Shown in pieces: positions 1 to 6,755 of a stretch of 48,169 nucleotides of DNA (its first letter is position 1; every line of letters begins with the position of its first letter). The DNA is from a bacterium. GTDB taxonomy: Bacteria > Bacillota_I > Bacilli_A > RF39 > UBA660. The translations under genes and the position numbers were made by a program. The stretch lies in assembly GCA_029099845.1 (NCBI GenBank), contig JAQXOT010000013.1, forward strand, positions 1 through 48,169. Direction: 5' to 3'. The notes beneath the pieces were generated by a model. That model did not search any database. It worked only from the letters and a program-made list of their open reading frames with translations, and was not told where the DNA came from.

Positions 1-1
1 G

Positions 2-1906
2 ACTATTACGCTTCAAGAATTACAAAATAGAAAATATATTGGTCAAGTTCTCGATCGAAGCAAAAGTGAATGTACTGTTGGTTCAGTAACAATATTTAAG
101 TATTCTAAAGATGGTTATAGTTATCGGCCTTATTTAAAATGTCCTAAATATGAAACCGGGGCTGATAATTACGGAGAAAATGGACCAGAAATTACGCTTA
201 ATTTAAATAGAAATTATGCTAATCCATCATTTTCATATGAAATAGTAGCTGATGGTGATAGTAAAATAATTAGTTATAGTTATCTTATTTATAAAAATGA
301 AGTATTAGTTAGAGATAGTGGAAGTGTTGAAGTAAGTCGAGTTGGGAAAGTAGATTTAAAGGAAGTTTCTTTAAAAGATCTTGTTCCAGGAGATTTTAAA
401 ATTGTATTTAAAGCTACTAATGTTTATGGTTATAGTAGTACTAAAACAGTTAGTGGAGTTATTAAAGCAGAAAATGCTCCAGGTTGTGGTGAGGTTTCAC
501 CAGTTTATACAACTGCTGACTGGCGAAGATATGATCCGAGTGTACCAATCGAGGTTAAGGTTGGTTGTGTAGATACCAATGGAAGTGGTTGTGCTAAAGA
601 GATTTTCTCACAATTATTTAACTATGATGTTGGGGCTGATTATATTGAAATTGTTGATAATGCTGGGGTTAAGAATACTTGTTCAGTAGGTGTTTATATA
701 GATAATACCCCACCAACAAAGCCAGTATTAACTAATCCATACGAAGGTGTTTGGACGAACAAGAGTTATAGTATAACAGCGGTATCTAAAGATGAAACAG
801 GAGGAATTGCTTATTATCAATATCGTTATCCAAATTCTTTAGAGCCTTCAGAAAGAGAATGGCATACTTATGCCAATTCTAGTCGAGCACCAAAAGATGC
901 TACACCATTTACGACAACTCCATTTTCAAGGGAGCGTAGTGAATATGTAGAAATAAGGGCTTGTGACTATGCGGGAAATTGTTCAGAGCCCGCTCAAAGT
1001 TTAGTTAAAATCGATACGACAGCACCAACTTGTTCTATTTCAAGAAATATAGCATCACCTAATGGAAGTAATAATTGGTATGTTTCAAATGTAGTCTTAA
1101 ATATGGCAACAACTGATAATACTAGTGGAATAGTAACAGCTGTTAAAAGCCCAGTTAGTTATGAACTTACTACTAGTTTAACACCAGTTTATGCAAAGAT
1201 GAATTTGTCTGAAACACAAACTGATACAAAAGGCGTTACCTGGAATGGTTACATTAAAGATGAAGCAGGTAATACCTCAACTTGTAGTTCTGGAAAAATT
1301 AAGGTTGATAATGTTGACCCAACATGCGAATTAAAGATAGAAACCAGTGGCATAACATTTAATAGTAAAAAAGATGAAACCTCTGGAATAAATGTTTTTG
1401 ATATTACTAAAATAAGTACAGCCTCTTACAATAATGTTTCACAAGTAGAGTTTTCTAACGATACAACTTTTTATGGCTATGTAAAAGATGCTTCCGGACG
1501 TGTTGGTGCTTGTAATGCGAAGACAACTAGCACGAAAGATGAAGCATATTGTTCTGATTCATCATATAGTTTAGAAAACGGCCAATGTAAGAAAGAAACG
1601 CAAGCTAGCGAGACATGGCTTTGTAGTGGCGGTGCTGGTGCAGTTTGCGACTATTATACATCTGGAGCTACTGGTTCAAGCCAATGCTCTTCACATTGTA
1701 GCTCATATGCTGGTGCGGAAGCATCTTATAATAGTAGTAACCAAAAGTGTACGTGTACTATATATAATAAAAAGACAGGATATCGTTGTAATTCAGGCAC
1801 TTTATCAGGAAGCAAATGTGTTGAGACTACAAATGCAAGTAATAGAAAGGTTTGCCCTAGTTCTTATACTAAACTAAACGAAGATTACTGCTATCTATTA
1901 GGATAA
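2..1906 (+). CDS. Large pilin-like surface protein with Ig-like modules and Cys-rich tail (5' truncated)
   Basis: The reading frame is open from base 2 to the TAA at 1904-1906 (about 634 residues), so the true start lies upstream of the window. The first residues (TLQELQNRKYIGQ, then a short Cys-containing stretch ending YLKC) look like the region that follows the N-terminal helix in Firmicutes prepilin-like surface proteins, but that helix itself is not visible. After it come several beta-rich Ig-like modules with recurring DN/DTT-(A/P)PT linkers (near 700, 1015 and 1310), typical of extracellular adhesins. The last ~120 residues hold 12 cysteines in short C-x(n)-C units ending in a KVCPSSYTKLNEDYCY-like segment. 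There is no LPxTG motif and no C-terminal membrane anchor. The most likely role is a secreted or pilus-associated adhesin; the ligand is unknown. The other prepilin in the window (43758) supports a type IV pilus-like system in this genome. Confidence 0.6.
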   Translation, partial: TITLQELQNRKYIGQVLDRSKSECTVGSVTIFKYSKDGYSYRPYLKCPKYETGADNYGENGPEITLNLNRNYANPSFSYEIVADGDSKIISYSYLIYKNEVLVRDSGSVEVSRVGKVDLKEVSLKDLVPGDFKIVFKATNVYGYSSTKTVSGVIKAENAPGCGEVSPVYTTADWRRYDPSVPIEVKVGCVDTNGSGCAKEIFSQLFNYDVGADYIEIVDNAGVKNTCSVGVYIDNTPPTKPVLTNPYEGVWTNKSYSITAVSKDETGGIAYYQYRYPNSLEPSEREWHTYANSSRAPKDATPFTTTPFSRERSEYVEIRACDYAGNCSEPAQSLVKIDTTAPTCSISRNIASPNGSNNWYVSNVVLNMATTDNTSGIVTAVKSPVSYELTTSLTPVYAKMNLSETQTDTKGVTWNGYIKDEAGNTSTCSSGKIKVDNVDPTCELKIETSGITFNSKKDETSGINVFDITKISTASYNNVSQVEFSNDTTFYGYVKDASGRVGACNAKTTSTKDEAYCSDSSYSLENGQCKKETQASETWLCSGGAGAVCDYYTSGATGSSQCSSHCSSYAGAEASYNSSNQKCTCTIYNKKTGYRCNSGTLSGSKCVETTNASNRKVCPSSYTKLNEDYCYLLG

Positions 1907-1960
1907 TATTACTATTAGTAATTTCCTATACTGAAAATCATTTTTATTCAATAGTTGTAT

Positions 1961-1989
1961 AGAAGCATAAAAAATTATGCTTCTTTTTA
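1961..1989 (+). terminator. Rho-independent terminator of the surface-protein gene
   Basis: A 10-bp perfect stem (AGAAGCATAA / TTATGCTTCT) with an AAAA loop is followed by a run of T. It lies 55 bases after the stop codon of the surface-protein gene. Confidence 0.85.
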
Positions 1990-2074
1990 AATTTTATTTA
2001 TTACTTTTTCTTTTTTAGACTTCTCTAAATAAATATTTTATGTTAGAATAATATCAGAATAGAGGGTGTATCTT

Positions 2075-2647
2075 ATGACAAGAAAAGCAAAAAAAACATA
2101 TGATGATAGCTGGATGTATATACTTTTACTTACAACATTAACCATATTGTTATATTCTTTAAGTACATATAAATTTAGTATTGCGGGAATTACTTTAACA
2201 TATTCAGTATTAGGTTTACCATTGATTTTCTTTATAACAAACTATATAACTAAAAAATATAACTATGCTAAGGCAATATCTGCTATCTCGATATCTGGAG
2301 TATCTATGGTTTTATTTATCTTAATAATGAACTTTGTTTTAGGTAAATCAACCATTCTTTCCAGTATGAGTGGCCATTTTTGTGGATACGTAATAAGTCA
2401 ATTTGTTAACCTTATGATTTATTATTTTATTCTTCAAAATACATCTGCCAAGCCACTTTTAGTATTTTTAACATACTTATTTTCACTTATAGTTTTTTAT
2501 ATGTTCTATACCTTAATTTATTTAAATATGGTTGTAGAAGCTAATTATTGGAAAGGCTATTTCATAAGTCTTGGTCTACAAAGCGTAATTTGCTTAGTTC
2601 TAACTATAATTGATAATAAACTAATTAAACGAGGAAAAGACGATTAA
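2075..2647 (+). CDS. Small multi-pass membrane protein, VUT/YhhQ-like transporter
   Basis: This 190-residue protein has about six hydrophobic helices and short polar loops. The ATG at 2075 is preferred because an AGAGGGTG ribosome site (2061-2068) sits just upstream; the GTG at 2066 would fall inside that site. The segment GHFCGYVISQFVNLMIYY resembles the conserved helix of the VUT/YhhQ family (queuosine-precursor transporters of inner membranes, usually ~200-230 residues). The match is partial, so the substrate is uncertain. An extended -10 (TGtTAGAAT, 2041-2049) precedes it, which suggests its own promoter. It is monocistronic, with a terminator overlapping its stop codon. Alternative: an unrelated six-helix membrane protein. 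Confidence 0.55.
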   Translation: MTRKAKKTYDDSWMYILLLTTLTILLYSLSTYKFSIAGITLTYSVLGLPLIFFITNYITKKYNYAKAISAISISGVSMVLFILIMNFVLGKSTILSSMSGHFCGYVISQFVNLMIYYFILQNTSAKPLLVFLTYLFSLIVFYMFYTLIYLNMVVEANYWKGYFISLGLQSVICLVLTIIDNKLIKRGKDD

Positions 2648-2658
2648 GTCTTTTTTTC
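2635..2658 (+). terminator. Terminator overlapping the transporter stop codon
   Basis: AAAAGAC / GTCTTTT pair around a six-base loop that contains the TAA stop, followed by seven or more T. Confidence 0.75.
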
Positions 2659-2687
2659 TTGTCAAAAAAATCTATTTAATATATAAT
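2659..2687 (+). promoter_or_regulatory. SigA-type promoter for the small regulator gene
   Basis: TTGTCA (2659-2664), a 17-base spacer, and a perfect TATAAT (2682-2687). It leaves a leader of about 100 bases before the gene at 2795. Confidence 0.85.
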
Positions 2688-2794
2688 GAAGTCACAATTT
2701 AAATATTTAATGCGCTTTTCCTCATAGTATTTTTCAAGCGTTAGCTAAAGAAAAATTAAAGGTATAAAAGATCATATTAGAGGAGGAAAGTAGT

Positions 2795-3163
2795 ATGAAT
2801 AAAAAAATATGTGAATATTTAAATTGTAATAAGTCAAAGAGTTTTAATGAGATACTCTTTTCGTATATCGATAAGAGTGGACATAAAGACTCCGAGATAT
2901 ACAAAAAAGTCGATATAGATAGAAAATTATTTTCTAAGATAAGATGTAACAATAATTACATCCCTAAAAGAAAAATAATTATCAAACTATGTTTAGCTTT
3001 AGAACTAAAAAGAAATGAATTTAATAATTTATTAAATTCAGCTGGTTATTCTTTAAGCAACAATAAGTTTGATCAAATTATTTCTTATTGCTTAGATAAT
3101 AACATTTATGATTTAAAGCAAATAAATCAATATCTATATACCTTCTGTAACGCTTCTTTGTAG
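2795..3163 (+). CDS. Small XRE-like helical protein (IDRKLFSKIR family)
   Basis: A 122-residue soluble protein preceded by AGAGGAGG. The core reads EIYKKVDIDRKLFSKIR, then a basic stretch (PKRKIIIKLCLALELK), then NEFNNLLNSAGYSLSNNKFDQIISYCL and a terminal YDLKQINQYLYTF. From memory, this module occurs alone or at the C-terminus of macro-domain proteins in gut Firmicutes, and its helix pattern resembles an XRE-type helix-turn-helix, so DNA or RNA binding is plausible but unproven. It has its own strong promoter and terminator. It sits directly upstream of the structured RNA and the Ro-like DUF2828 gene, which suggests, without proving, a shared stress-related or RNA-related role. Confidence 0.6.
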   Translation: MNKKICEYLNCNKSKSFNEILFSYIDKSGHKDSEIYKKVDIDRKLFSKIRCNNNYIPKRKIIIKLCLALELKRNEFNNLLNSAGYSLSNNKFDQIISYCLDNNIYDLKQINQYLYTFCNASL

Positions 3164-3172
3164 GCGTTTTTT
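3149..3172 (+). terminator. Terminator overlapping the regulator stop codon
   Basis: AACGC / GCGTT stem with a 10-base loop spanning the stop codon, followed by seven T. Confidence 0.6.
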
Positions 3173-3173
3173 T

Positions 3174-3190
3174 GTCGCTTTTTAAGCGAC
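3174..3190. repeat. Perfect inverted repeat (7-bp arms)
   Basis: GTCGCTT, a TTT loop, then AAGCGAC. It immediately follows the T-tract of the terminator and lies 34 bases before the structured RNA. It could be a second hairpin of the termination region or an operator; the sequence does not decide. Confidence 0.5.
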
Positions 3191-3211
3191 CACATAAATT
3201 TATGAATATTA

Positions 3212-3217
3212 TATAAT
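3212..3217 (+). promoter_or_regulatory. -10 element for the structured RNA / Ro-like gene
   Basis: A perfect TATAAT. Transcription starting seven bases downstream would begin at about 3224, exactly at the 5' strand of the closing stem of the RNA element. No good -35 is visible at 17 bp, so the promoter is tentative. Confidence 0.45.
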
Positions 3218-3221
3218 TAAT

Positions 3222-3347
3222 TTAGTCAATGAAAAAAAGACACTTCCAGCAAATTATTTGAATAATTAAAAAAGGTGTCTTGTAAAAAAAGCCATATCCA
3301 GCAACAAAACGAAAAATATGATTATACAGTGGCTTGTAATTGACTGA
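3222..3347 (+). ncRNA. Candidate three-way-junction RNA with two sister hairpins
   Basis: Seen in the sequence: closing stem P1 pairs 3222-3230 (TTAGTCAAT) with 3339-3347 (ATTGACTGA), nine pairs including one wobble. Inside it, P2 pairs AAGACAC (3237-3243) with GTGTCTT (3275-3281), and P3 pairs AAGCCA (3289-3294) with TGGCTT (3330-3335). Both inner hairpins carry the same motif TCCAGCAA on the 5' side (3245-3252 region and 3297-3304) and end in CTTGT. The Shine-Dalgarno AGGAGG (3351-3356) of the Ro-like gene follows P1 by three bases. It may be a cis-acting leader (riboswitch or autoregulatory site) or a Y-RNA-like partner of the downstream protein. I do not recognise it as a known RNA family. 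Confidence 0.5.
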
Positions 3348-3364
3348 TATAGGAGGTAATACTT

Positions 3365-4798
3365 ATGAATTTATTAGAAGGGATGAAACAAAATAGTACA
3401 ATTACCAATAGTAAAGGTGGAAAGTACTATCAAACAACATATGATAGTAACCTAGATTTATTTACAAAATTATCAAGATATACCACAGATGAAGAAATCA
3501 TCAGACTATTTAATAGTGCCCTAAATGAAGATGAAGAACTAGCCTTGGCCAATTTATTATATATACTAGATGTTAGGGAAGGAAAAGGGGAAAGAAGAAT
3601 TTTTAAAACTATTTTTAAAAATTTATGTACAACCAATTCCACACTAGCTCTAAAAGTATTACCATTTATTAGTAAATTAGGTCGATATGATTACATTTTA
3701 GTTGGCTTAGATACTAAAATAAATGATGAAGTAATATCTCTAATAAAAATGCAATTAGCCGAAGATTTAAAAGAAGACCATCCATCATTATTAGCCAAAT
3801 GGTTACCAAGCCATCGAACACATAACAAAAATAGTCTTCTTGCTAAAAAAATTAGAAAAGGCTTAAACATGAGTGAAAAAGAATATCGCCAAACACTTTC
3901 ACTTATAAGAAAAAAGTTAAATATAGTGGAAAGAAATCTAACCACAAAACAATATAATAATATTGTTTTTAGTGAACTACCAGCTAAAGCAATGCTTAAA
4001 TACACTAACACTTTCCTAGCTAAAATGACAGATGAGTATACCGAGTATAAAAAGCAAGTCGCAAATTCTAAGGAAAAAATAAACACTAAAGTTCTCTTTC
4101 CCCATGAAATTATTAGAAACATCTTAACTGCCAAACAGTTAGATAATGAATTATATAATTTGATGTGGAGCAATCAAAAAGATGTTTTAAAGGGTTGCAA
4201 CAGTAATATATTAGTAATGGCTGATACTTCTAACTCAATGACTAGGTATGACTTATTGCCATATTCTGCCTCCCTTGGCTTAGCTTTAATAAGTGCGGAA
4301 CATAATACGGGACTATTTAAAAACCATTTTCTAACATTTTCTAACGAACCATATCTCCACGAAATAAAAGGAAAAACAATTTTTGATAAAATCAAAAATA
4401 TTCACCAAGCATCTTCTCATACTAATATTGACAAAGCTTTTGAGCTACTTCTAACAACAGCTAAAGAAAATAACCTCACACAGTCTGAATTGCCCAGTCA
4501 TTTATTAATAATTTCTGATATGGAATTTGCCTCCTCTGTTTCCTCTAAAAATGGGACAAATTTTTCAGCCTGGCAGGAAAGTTTTACTAATGCTGGCTAT
4601 AAATTACCAAATGTTATCTTTTGGAATGTAGCAGGTAGAATAAATGGAGTACCAGTAACTAAGTTTGATAATGATGTAGCCTTAGTAAGTGGCTTTTCAC
4701 CCAATATATTAACTAACTTATTTTCCCTAGATGTCTATACTCCAAATAATATTATGTTGGAAAAGTTAAAACCATATCTTGAAATATTAAGAAGATAG
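3365..4798 (+). CDS. DUF2828 family protein, Ro60/TROVE-like with VWA domain
   Basis: A 477-residue soluble protein with a strong AGGAGG ribosome site. The N-terminal ~270 residues follow the DUF2828 pattern: LLAKWLPSHRTH, then LNIVERNLTTKQYNNI, then SELPAKAMLKY and LFPHEIIRNIL. The C-terminal part is a von Willebrand A fold with metal-site residues DTSNSM, the Thr of SHTNIDKAF and the Asp of IISDMEF, in the correct order. A helical-repeat ring plus VWA is the architecture of Ro60/TROVE RNA-binding proteins, which bind Y RNAs and misfolded RNA; DUF2828 relatives are poorly characterised. A structured RNA element sits directly upstream. No catalytic residues are missing from the metal site. 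The RNA-binding role is an inference from architecture and context. Confidence 0.75.
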   Translation: MNLLEGMKQNSTITNSKGGKYYQTTYDSNLDLFTKLSRYTTDEEIIRLFNSALNEDEELALANLLYILDVREGKGERRIFKTIFKNLCTTNSTLALKVLPFISKLGRYDYILVGLDTKINDEVISLIKMQLAEDLKEDHPSLLAKWLPSHRTHNKNSLLAKKIRKGLNMSEKEYRQTLSLIRKKLNIVERNLTTKQYNNIVFSELPAKAMLKYTNTFLAKMTDEYTEYKKQVANSKEKINTKVLFPHEIIRNILTAKQLDNELYNLMWSNQKDVLKGCNSNILVMADTSNSMTRYDLLPYSASLGLALISAEHNTGLFKNHFLTFSNEPYLHEIKGKTIFDKIKNIHQASSHTNIDKAFELLLTTAKENNLTQSELPSHLLIISDMEFASSVSSKNGTNFSAWQESFTNAGYKLPNVIFWNVAGRINGVPVTKFDNDVALVSGFSPNILTNLFSLDVYTPNNIMLEKLKPYLEILRR

Positions 4799-4814
4799 AA
4801 GTATCTTCTTTTTT
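4789..4814 (+). terminator. Terminator of the Ro-like gene
   Basis: A perfect 9-bp stem (AAGAAGATA / TATCTTCTT) with a GAAG loop, overlapping the stop codon and followed by T-rich sequence. Confidence 0.85.
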
Positions 4815-5088
4815 AGTATGTAAGACAGTAATTAATAATGCTGATGAATTATAAACTATATATAAATACTATATTAAAGACAATTTAATTTAACTATTCT
4901 AAAAACAACTACAAATCAGCTCTTTTTTCTTCTTCATTCTAATGATATAATTAAAATGAAATTAGTAAACGATAATAATTAAGAAATACCGTCAAAAGTA
5001 TAAAAATATAGGAATTAAATAAATAAAAAACAAACTTTTTGTAGCACGCTAAAACCAAAATAATAAATTATAATAAGCGGTGATATTA
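4815..5088. other. AT-rich intergenic stretch without recognised gene
   Basis: No reading frame or stable hairpin stands out. An extended -10 (TGaTATAAT, 4943-4951) is the only promoter-like signal and could serve the frameshifted gene that begins at 5089. Confidence 0.4.
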
Positions 5089-5488
5089 ATGGCAAAGATA
5101 ACAGAAATAATGATTAGAGAATTTAAGATCTTAGAATTAGGCTATGATTTTATGGGTTATAGTTTAAATAAAGGGGATATATACCTATCACCATTTAATG
5201 ATCCCCAATCGTGAAGGTGGCCCAGCTTCCTTTGAAAATGGGGCTATATTGTGTGGGGCAAGTTCACACCCATATCTTCATGCCATTGAAGAAGTTGACT
5301 ATGGCATCTTCTACGAGCTAAGAAAAGAAATGATTGAAATGCATAAAAAATGTTGCATCGATATAGAAAACCTTAAAAAGATAAATGCACTACTTTGCCA
5401 ATTTGAAAGAGAAAATTGTTCAGCTAAACTAAAAAATGGTAGACCTCTAATTAAGGAGCAATATACTATCAGATTTTTAAATAAATAG
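5089..5488 (+). pseudogene. HNH-like conserved protein, frameshifted in a GGGG run
   Basis: An ATG at 5089 opens a frame (MAKITEIMIREFKILELGYDF...) that stops at 5212-5214. Removing one G from the GGGG at 5173-5176 joins it to the second frame, giving the continuous product GYSLNKG-IYTYHHLMIPNREGGP, then NGAILCGASSHPYLHAIE and a tail to the stop at 5486-5488. The HH...GG...NGA...H...LH arrangement resembles a small HNH-type nuclease fold and matches a conserved family I recall from gut Firmicutes; its function is unknown. The intact product would be about 132 residues. The single-base shift may be a real mutation, an assembly indel or, less likely, programmed frameshifting. No strong ribosome site precedes 5089 (only GCGGTG). 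Confidence 0.65.
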
Positions 5489-5513
5489 TATTTTAAAATT
5501 TTTTCAAAATAAA

Positions 5514-5547
5514 AAGCTACCTGTTATTAAACAAGTAGCTTCTATTT
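5514..5547. terminator. Bidirectional terminator between convergent genes
   Basis: AAGCTACCTG (5514-5523) pairs with CAAGTAGCTT (5532-5541) with one mismatch. It is A-rich on the left and T-rich on the right, so it can stop transcription from both directions. Confidence 0.75.
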
Positions 5548-6228
5548 TTATAATAATATTGAAACAAGAATTAAAATTGTATTATGAAAAATATGTGCGA
5601 GTATTGGTGTAAATACAGAATCAGTATCATAATACATATAGGCAAAAGCGATACCAAGACAACTATATGGAATAAAGAAAATTACCTCAATCAAAGAAGT
5701 AGCAGCAATTACGTGCATAAAGCCAAACACTAGACCAGATGCCAATATAAATGGCCATTTCTTTTTAATTGCATCTTTAAAGGCCTTCCTGAAAATTAAT
5801 TCTTCAATAATTGGCGCGATAATTCCTGCATTAATTAACATCACCCCAGGAAAAGCTGTAATCATACTTTGAACTAACTGTTCATTCTCAGCTTGCCCCA
5901 ACTTCAGAAACGAATTAATAAGAATATTAGATATCATCATTCCCGCAAGCCCTAATAACCAGTATTTAAAACAAGAATCCATAGACTTATTAAAATTTTT
6001 TCTAAAATGTTGCCATTCTTCTCTTAAACTTTTCCGATAAATAATAAATAAAACAAATAATAATATAAGATTTGAAAAGGCCCCAAGTAAGATATCAACT
6101 TGTGGAGTAATATTTTTAATTTTAAATACAAAGATTGGTATCCACTGTAAATAAGGACTAAATTCAAATAATAAAAATACTAAAATGAGCTTTCCAATTC
6201 TTCCTAGTAAATCTTTATCGACTTTCAT
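5548..6228 (-). CDS. CPBP family intramembrane glutamic protease (CAAX-like)
   Basis: A 226-residue membrane protein. The ATG at 6228 is preferred because GTGGTG lies six bases upstream on the minus strand; the GTG at 6240 would be inside that site. The three CPBP/Rce1 motifs are present: EELIFR (residues 142-147), FGFMH (168-172) and HIFHN (212-216). They supply the catalytic glutamates and the coordinating histidine and asparagine on adjacent helices. Bacterial members cleave membrane peptides or act in bacteriocin immunity and signalling; the substrate here is unknown. The gene is alone on the minus strand, convergent with the frameshifted gene and divergent from rpsO. Confidence 0.85.
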   Translation of the reverse strand: MKVDKDLLGRIGKLILVFLLFEFSPYLQWIPIFVFKIKNITPQVDILLGAFSNLILLFVLFIIYRKSLREEWQHFRKNFNKSMDSCFKYWLLGLAGMMISNILINSFLKLGQAENEQLVQSMITAFPGVMLINAGIIAPIIEELIFRKAFKDAIKKKWPFILASGLVFGFMHVIAATSLIEVIFFIPYSCLGIAFAYMYYDTDSVFTPILAHIFHNTILILVSILL

Positions 6229-6323
6229 ACTAATCACCACTATAAAGATATCATAAATTAGTATAAATTAAAAGGTATCTATCAAAGAGTTTAACTTTTT
6301 TTCAAGCTTTCCTGTAAAAAAAC

Positions 6324-6352
6324 TTGTCAAATATTAAAACTAATAGTATAAT
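6324..6352 (+). promoter_or_regulatory. SigA-type promoter of rpsO-pnp
   Basis: TTGTCA (6324-6329), 17 bases, TATAAT (6347-6352). Confidence 0.88.
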
Positions 6353-6354
6353 AC

Positions 6355-6435
6355 AAGTACTTACCGATTCTAGGTTTAAAGAATTTCCGACTTTTTACTT
6401 AGATTTGGCTAATATATAAGAAAGGAAGTGTTAAT
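6355..6435 (+). promoter_or_regulatory. Possible S15 autoregulatory leader
   Basis: The ~77-base leader contains an outer pairing AAGTA (6355-6359) / TACTT (6396-6400) and an inner GATTC (6366-6370) / GAATT (6381-6385). In many bacteria rpsO leaders fold into S15-binding structures of unrelated shape. This one is short and only suggestive. Confidence 0.3.
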
Positions 6436-6705
6436 ATGGCATTAACAAAAGAAGAAAAAGCTGTAATCGTAAAAGAGTTTGCTAAAAATGAAAAAGATAC
6501 AGGCTCTGCTGAAGTACAAATCGCTATTCTTACTAAAGAAATTAACGATTTAACAGAACACTTAAAAGTTCATACTCACGATTACCATTCACGTAGAGGA
6601 TTACTAAAGAAGGTAGGACAACGTAGAAATATGTTACAATATTTAGCTAAGAAAGATATTCAAAGCTATCGTGAAGTAATTAAAAAATTAGGATTAAGAA
6701 AGTAG
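6436..6705 (+). CDS. rpsO: 30S ribosomal protein S15
   Basis: At 89 residues it has the exact family length. Recognisable S15 features include [16 protein letters not shown], the [18 protein letters not shown] core that binds the 16S rRNA three-way junction, and a C-terminal [13 protein letters not shown]15 binds the central domain of 16S rRNA early in 30S assembly. The ribosome site AAAGGAAGTG precedes the ATG. The rpsO-pnp order is the classical one in Gram-positive bacteria; a terminator hairpin between them probably lets S15 be made in excess of PNPase. Confidence 0.98.
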   Translation: MALTKEEKAVIVKEFAKNEKDTGSAEVQIAILTKEINDLTEHLKVHTHDYHSRRGLLKKVGQRRNMLQYLAKKDIQSYREVIKKLGLRK

Positions 6706-6731
6706 GCACTTATTTTTAGTGTCTTTTTTTT
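6704..6731 (+). terminator. Intercistronic terminator between rpsO and pnp
   Basis: AGGCACT (6704-6710) pairs with AGTGTCT (6718-6724) with one G-U pair, followed by eight T. Probably partial, allowing read-through into pnp, since no separate pnp promoter is evident in the remaining gap. Confidence 0.75.
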
Positions 6732-6755
6732 CGAGAAGAAAAGAAGAGGTAAATA

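Noticed and set aside
1626-1877. Overlapping plus-strand frame in the Cys-rich tail of the surface protein
   Set aside because: It lies wholly inside the longer frame, has no ribosome site, and is explained by low-complexity codons.
3430-4395. Several long open frames on the minus strand inside the Ro-like gene
   Set aside because: They lack ribosome sites and family resemblance; the plus-strand gene has clear motifs and normal codon use, so they are shadows.
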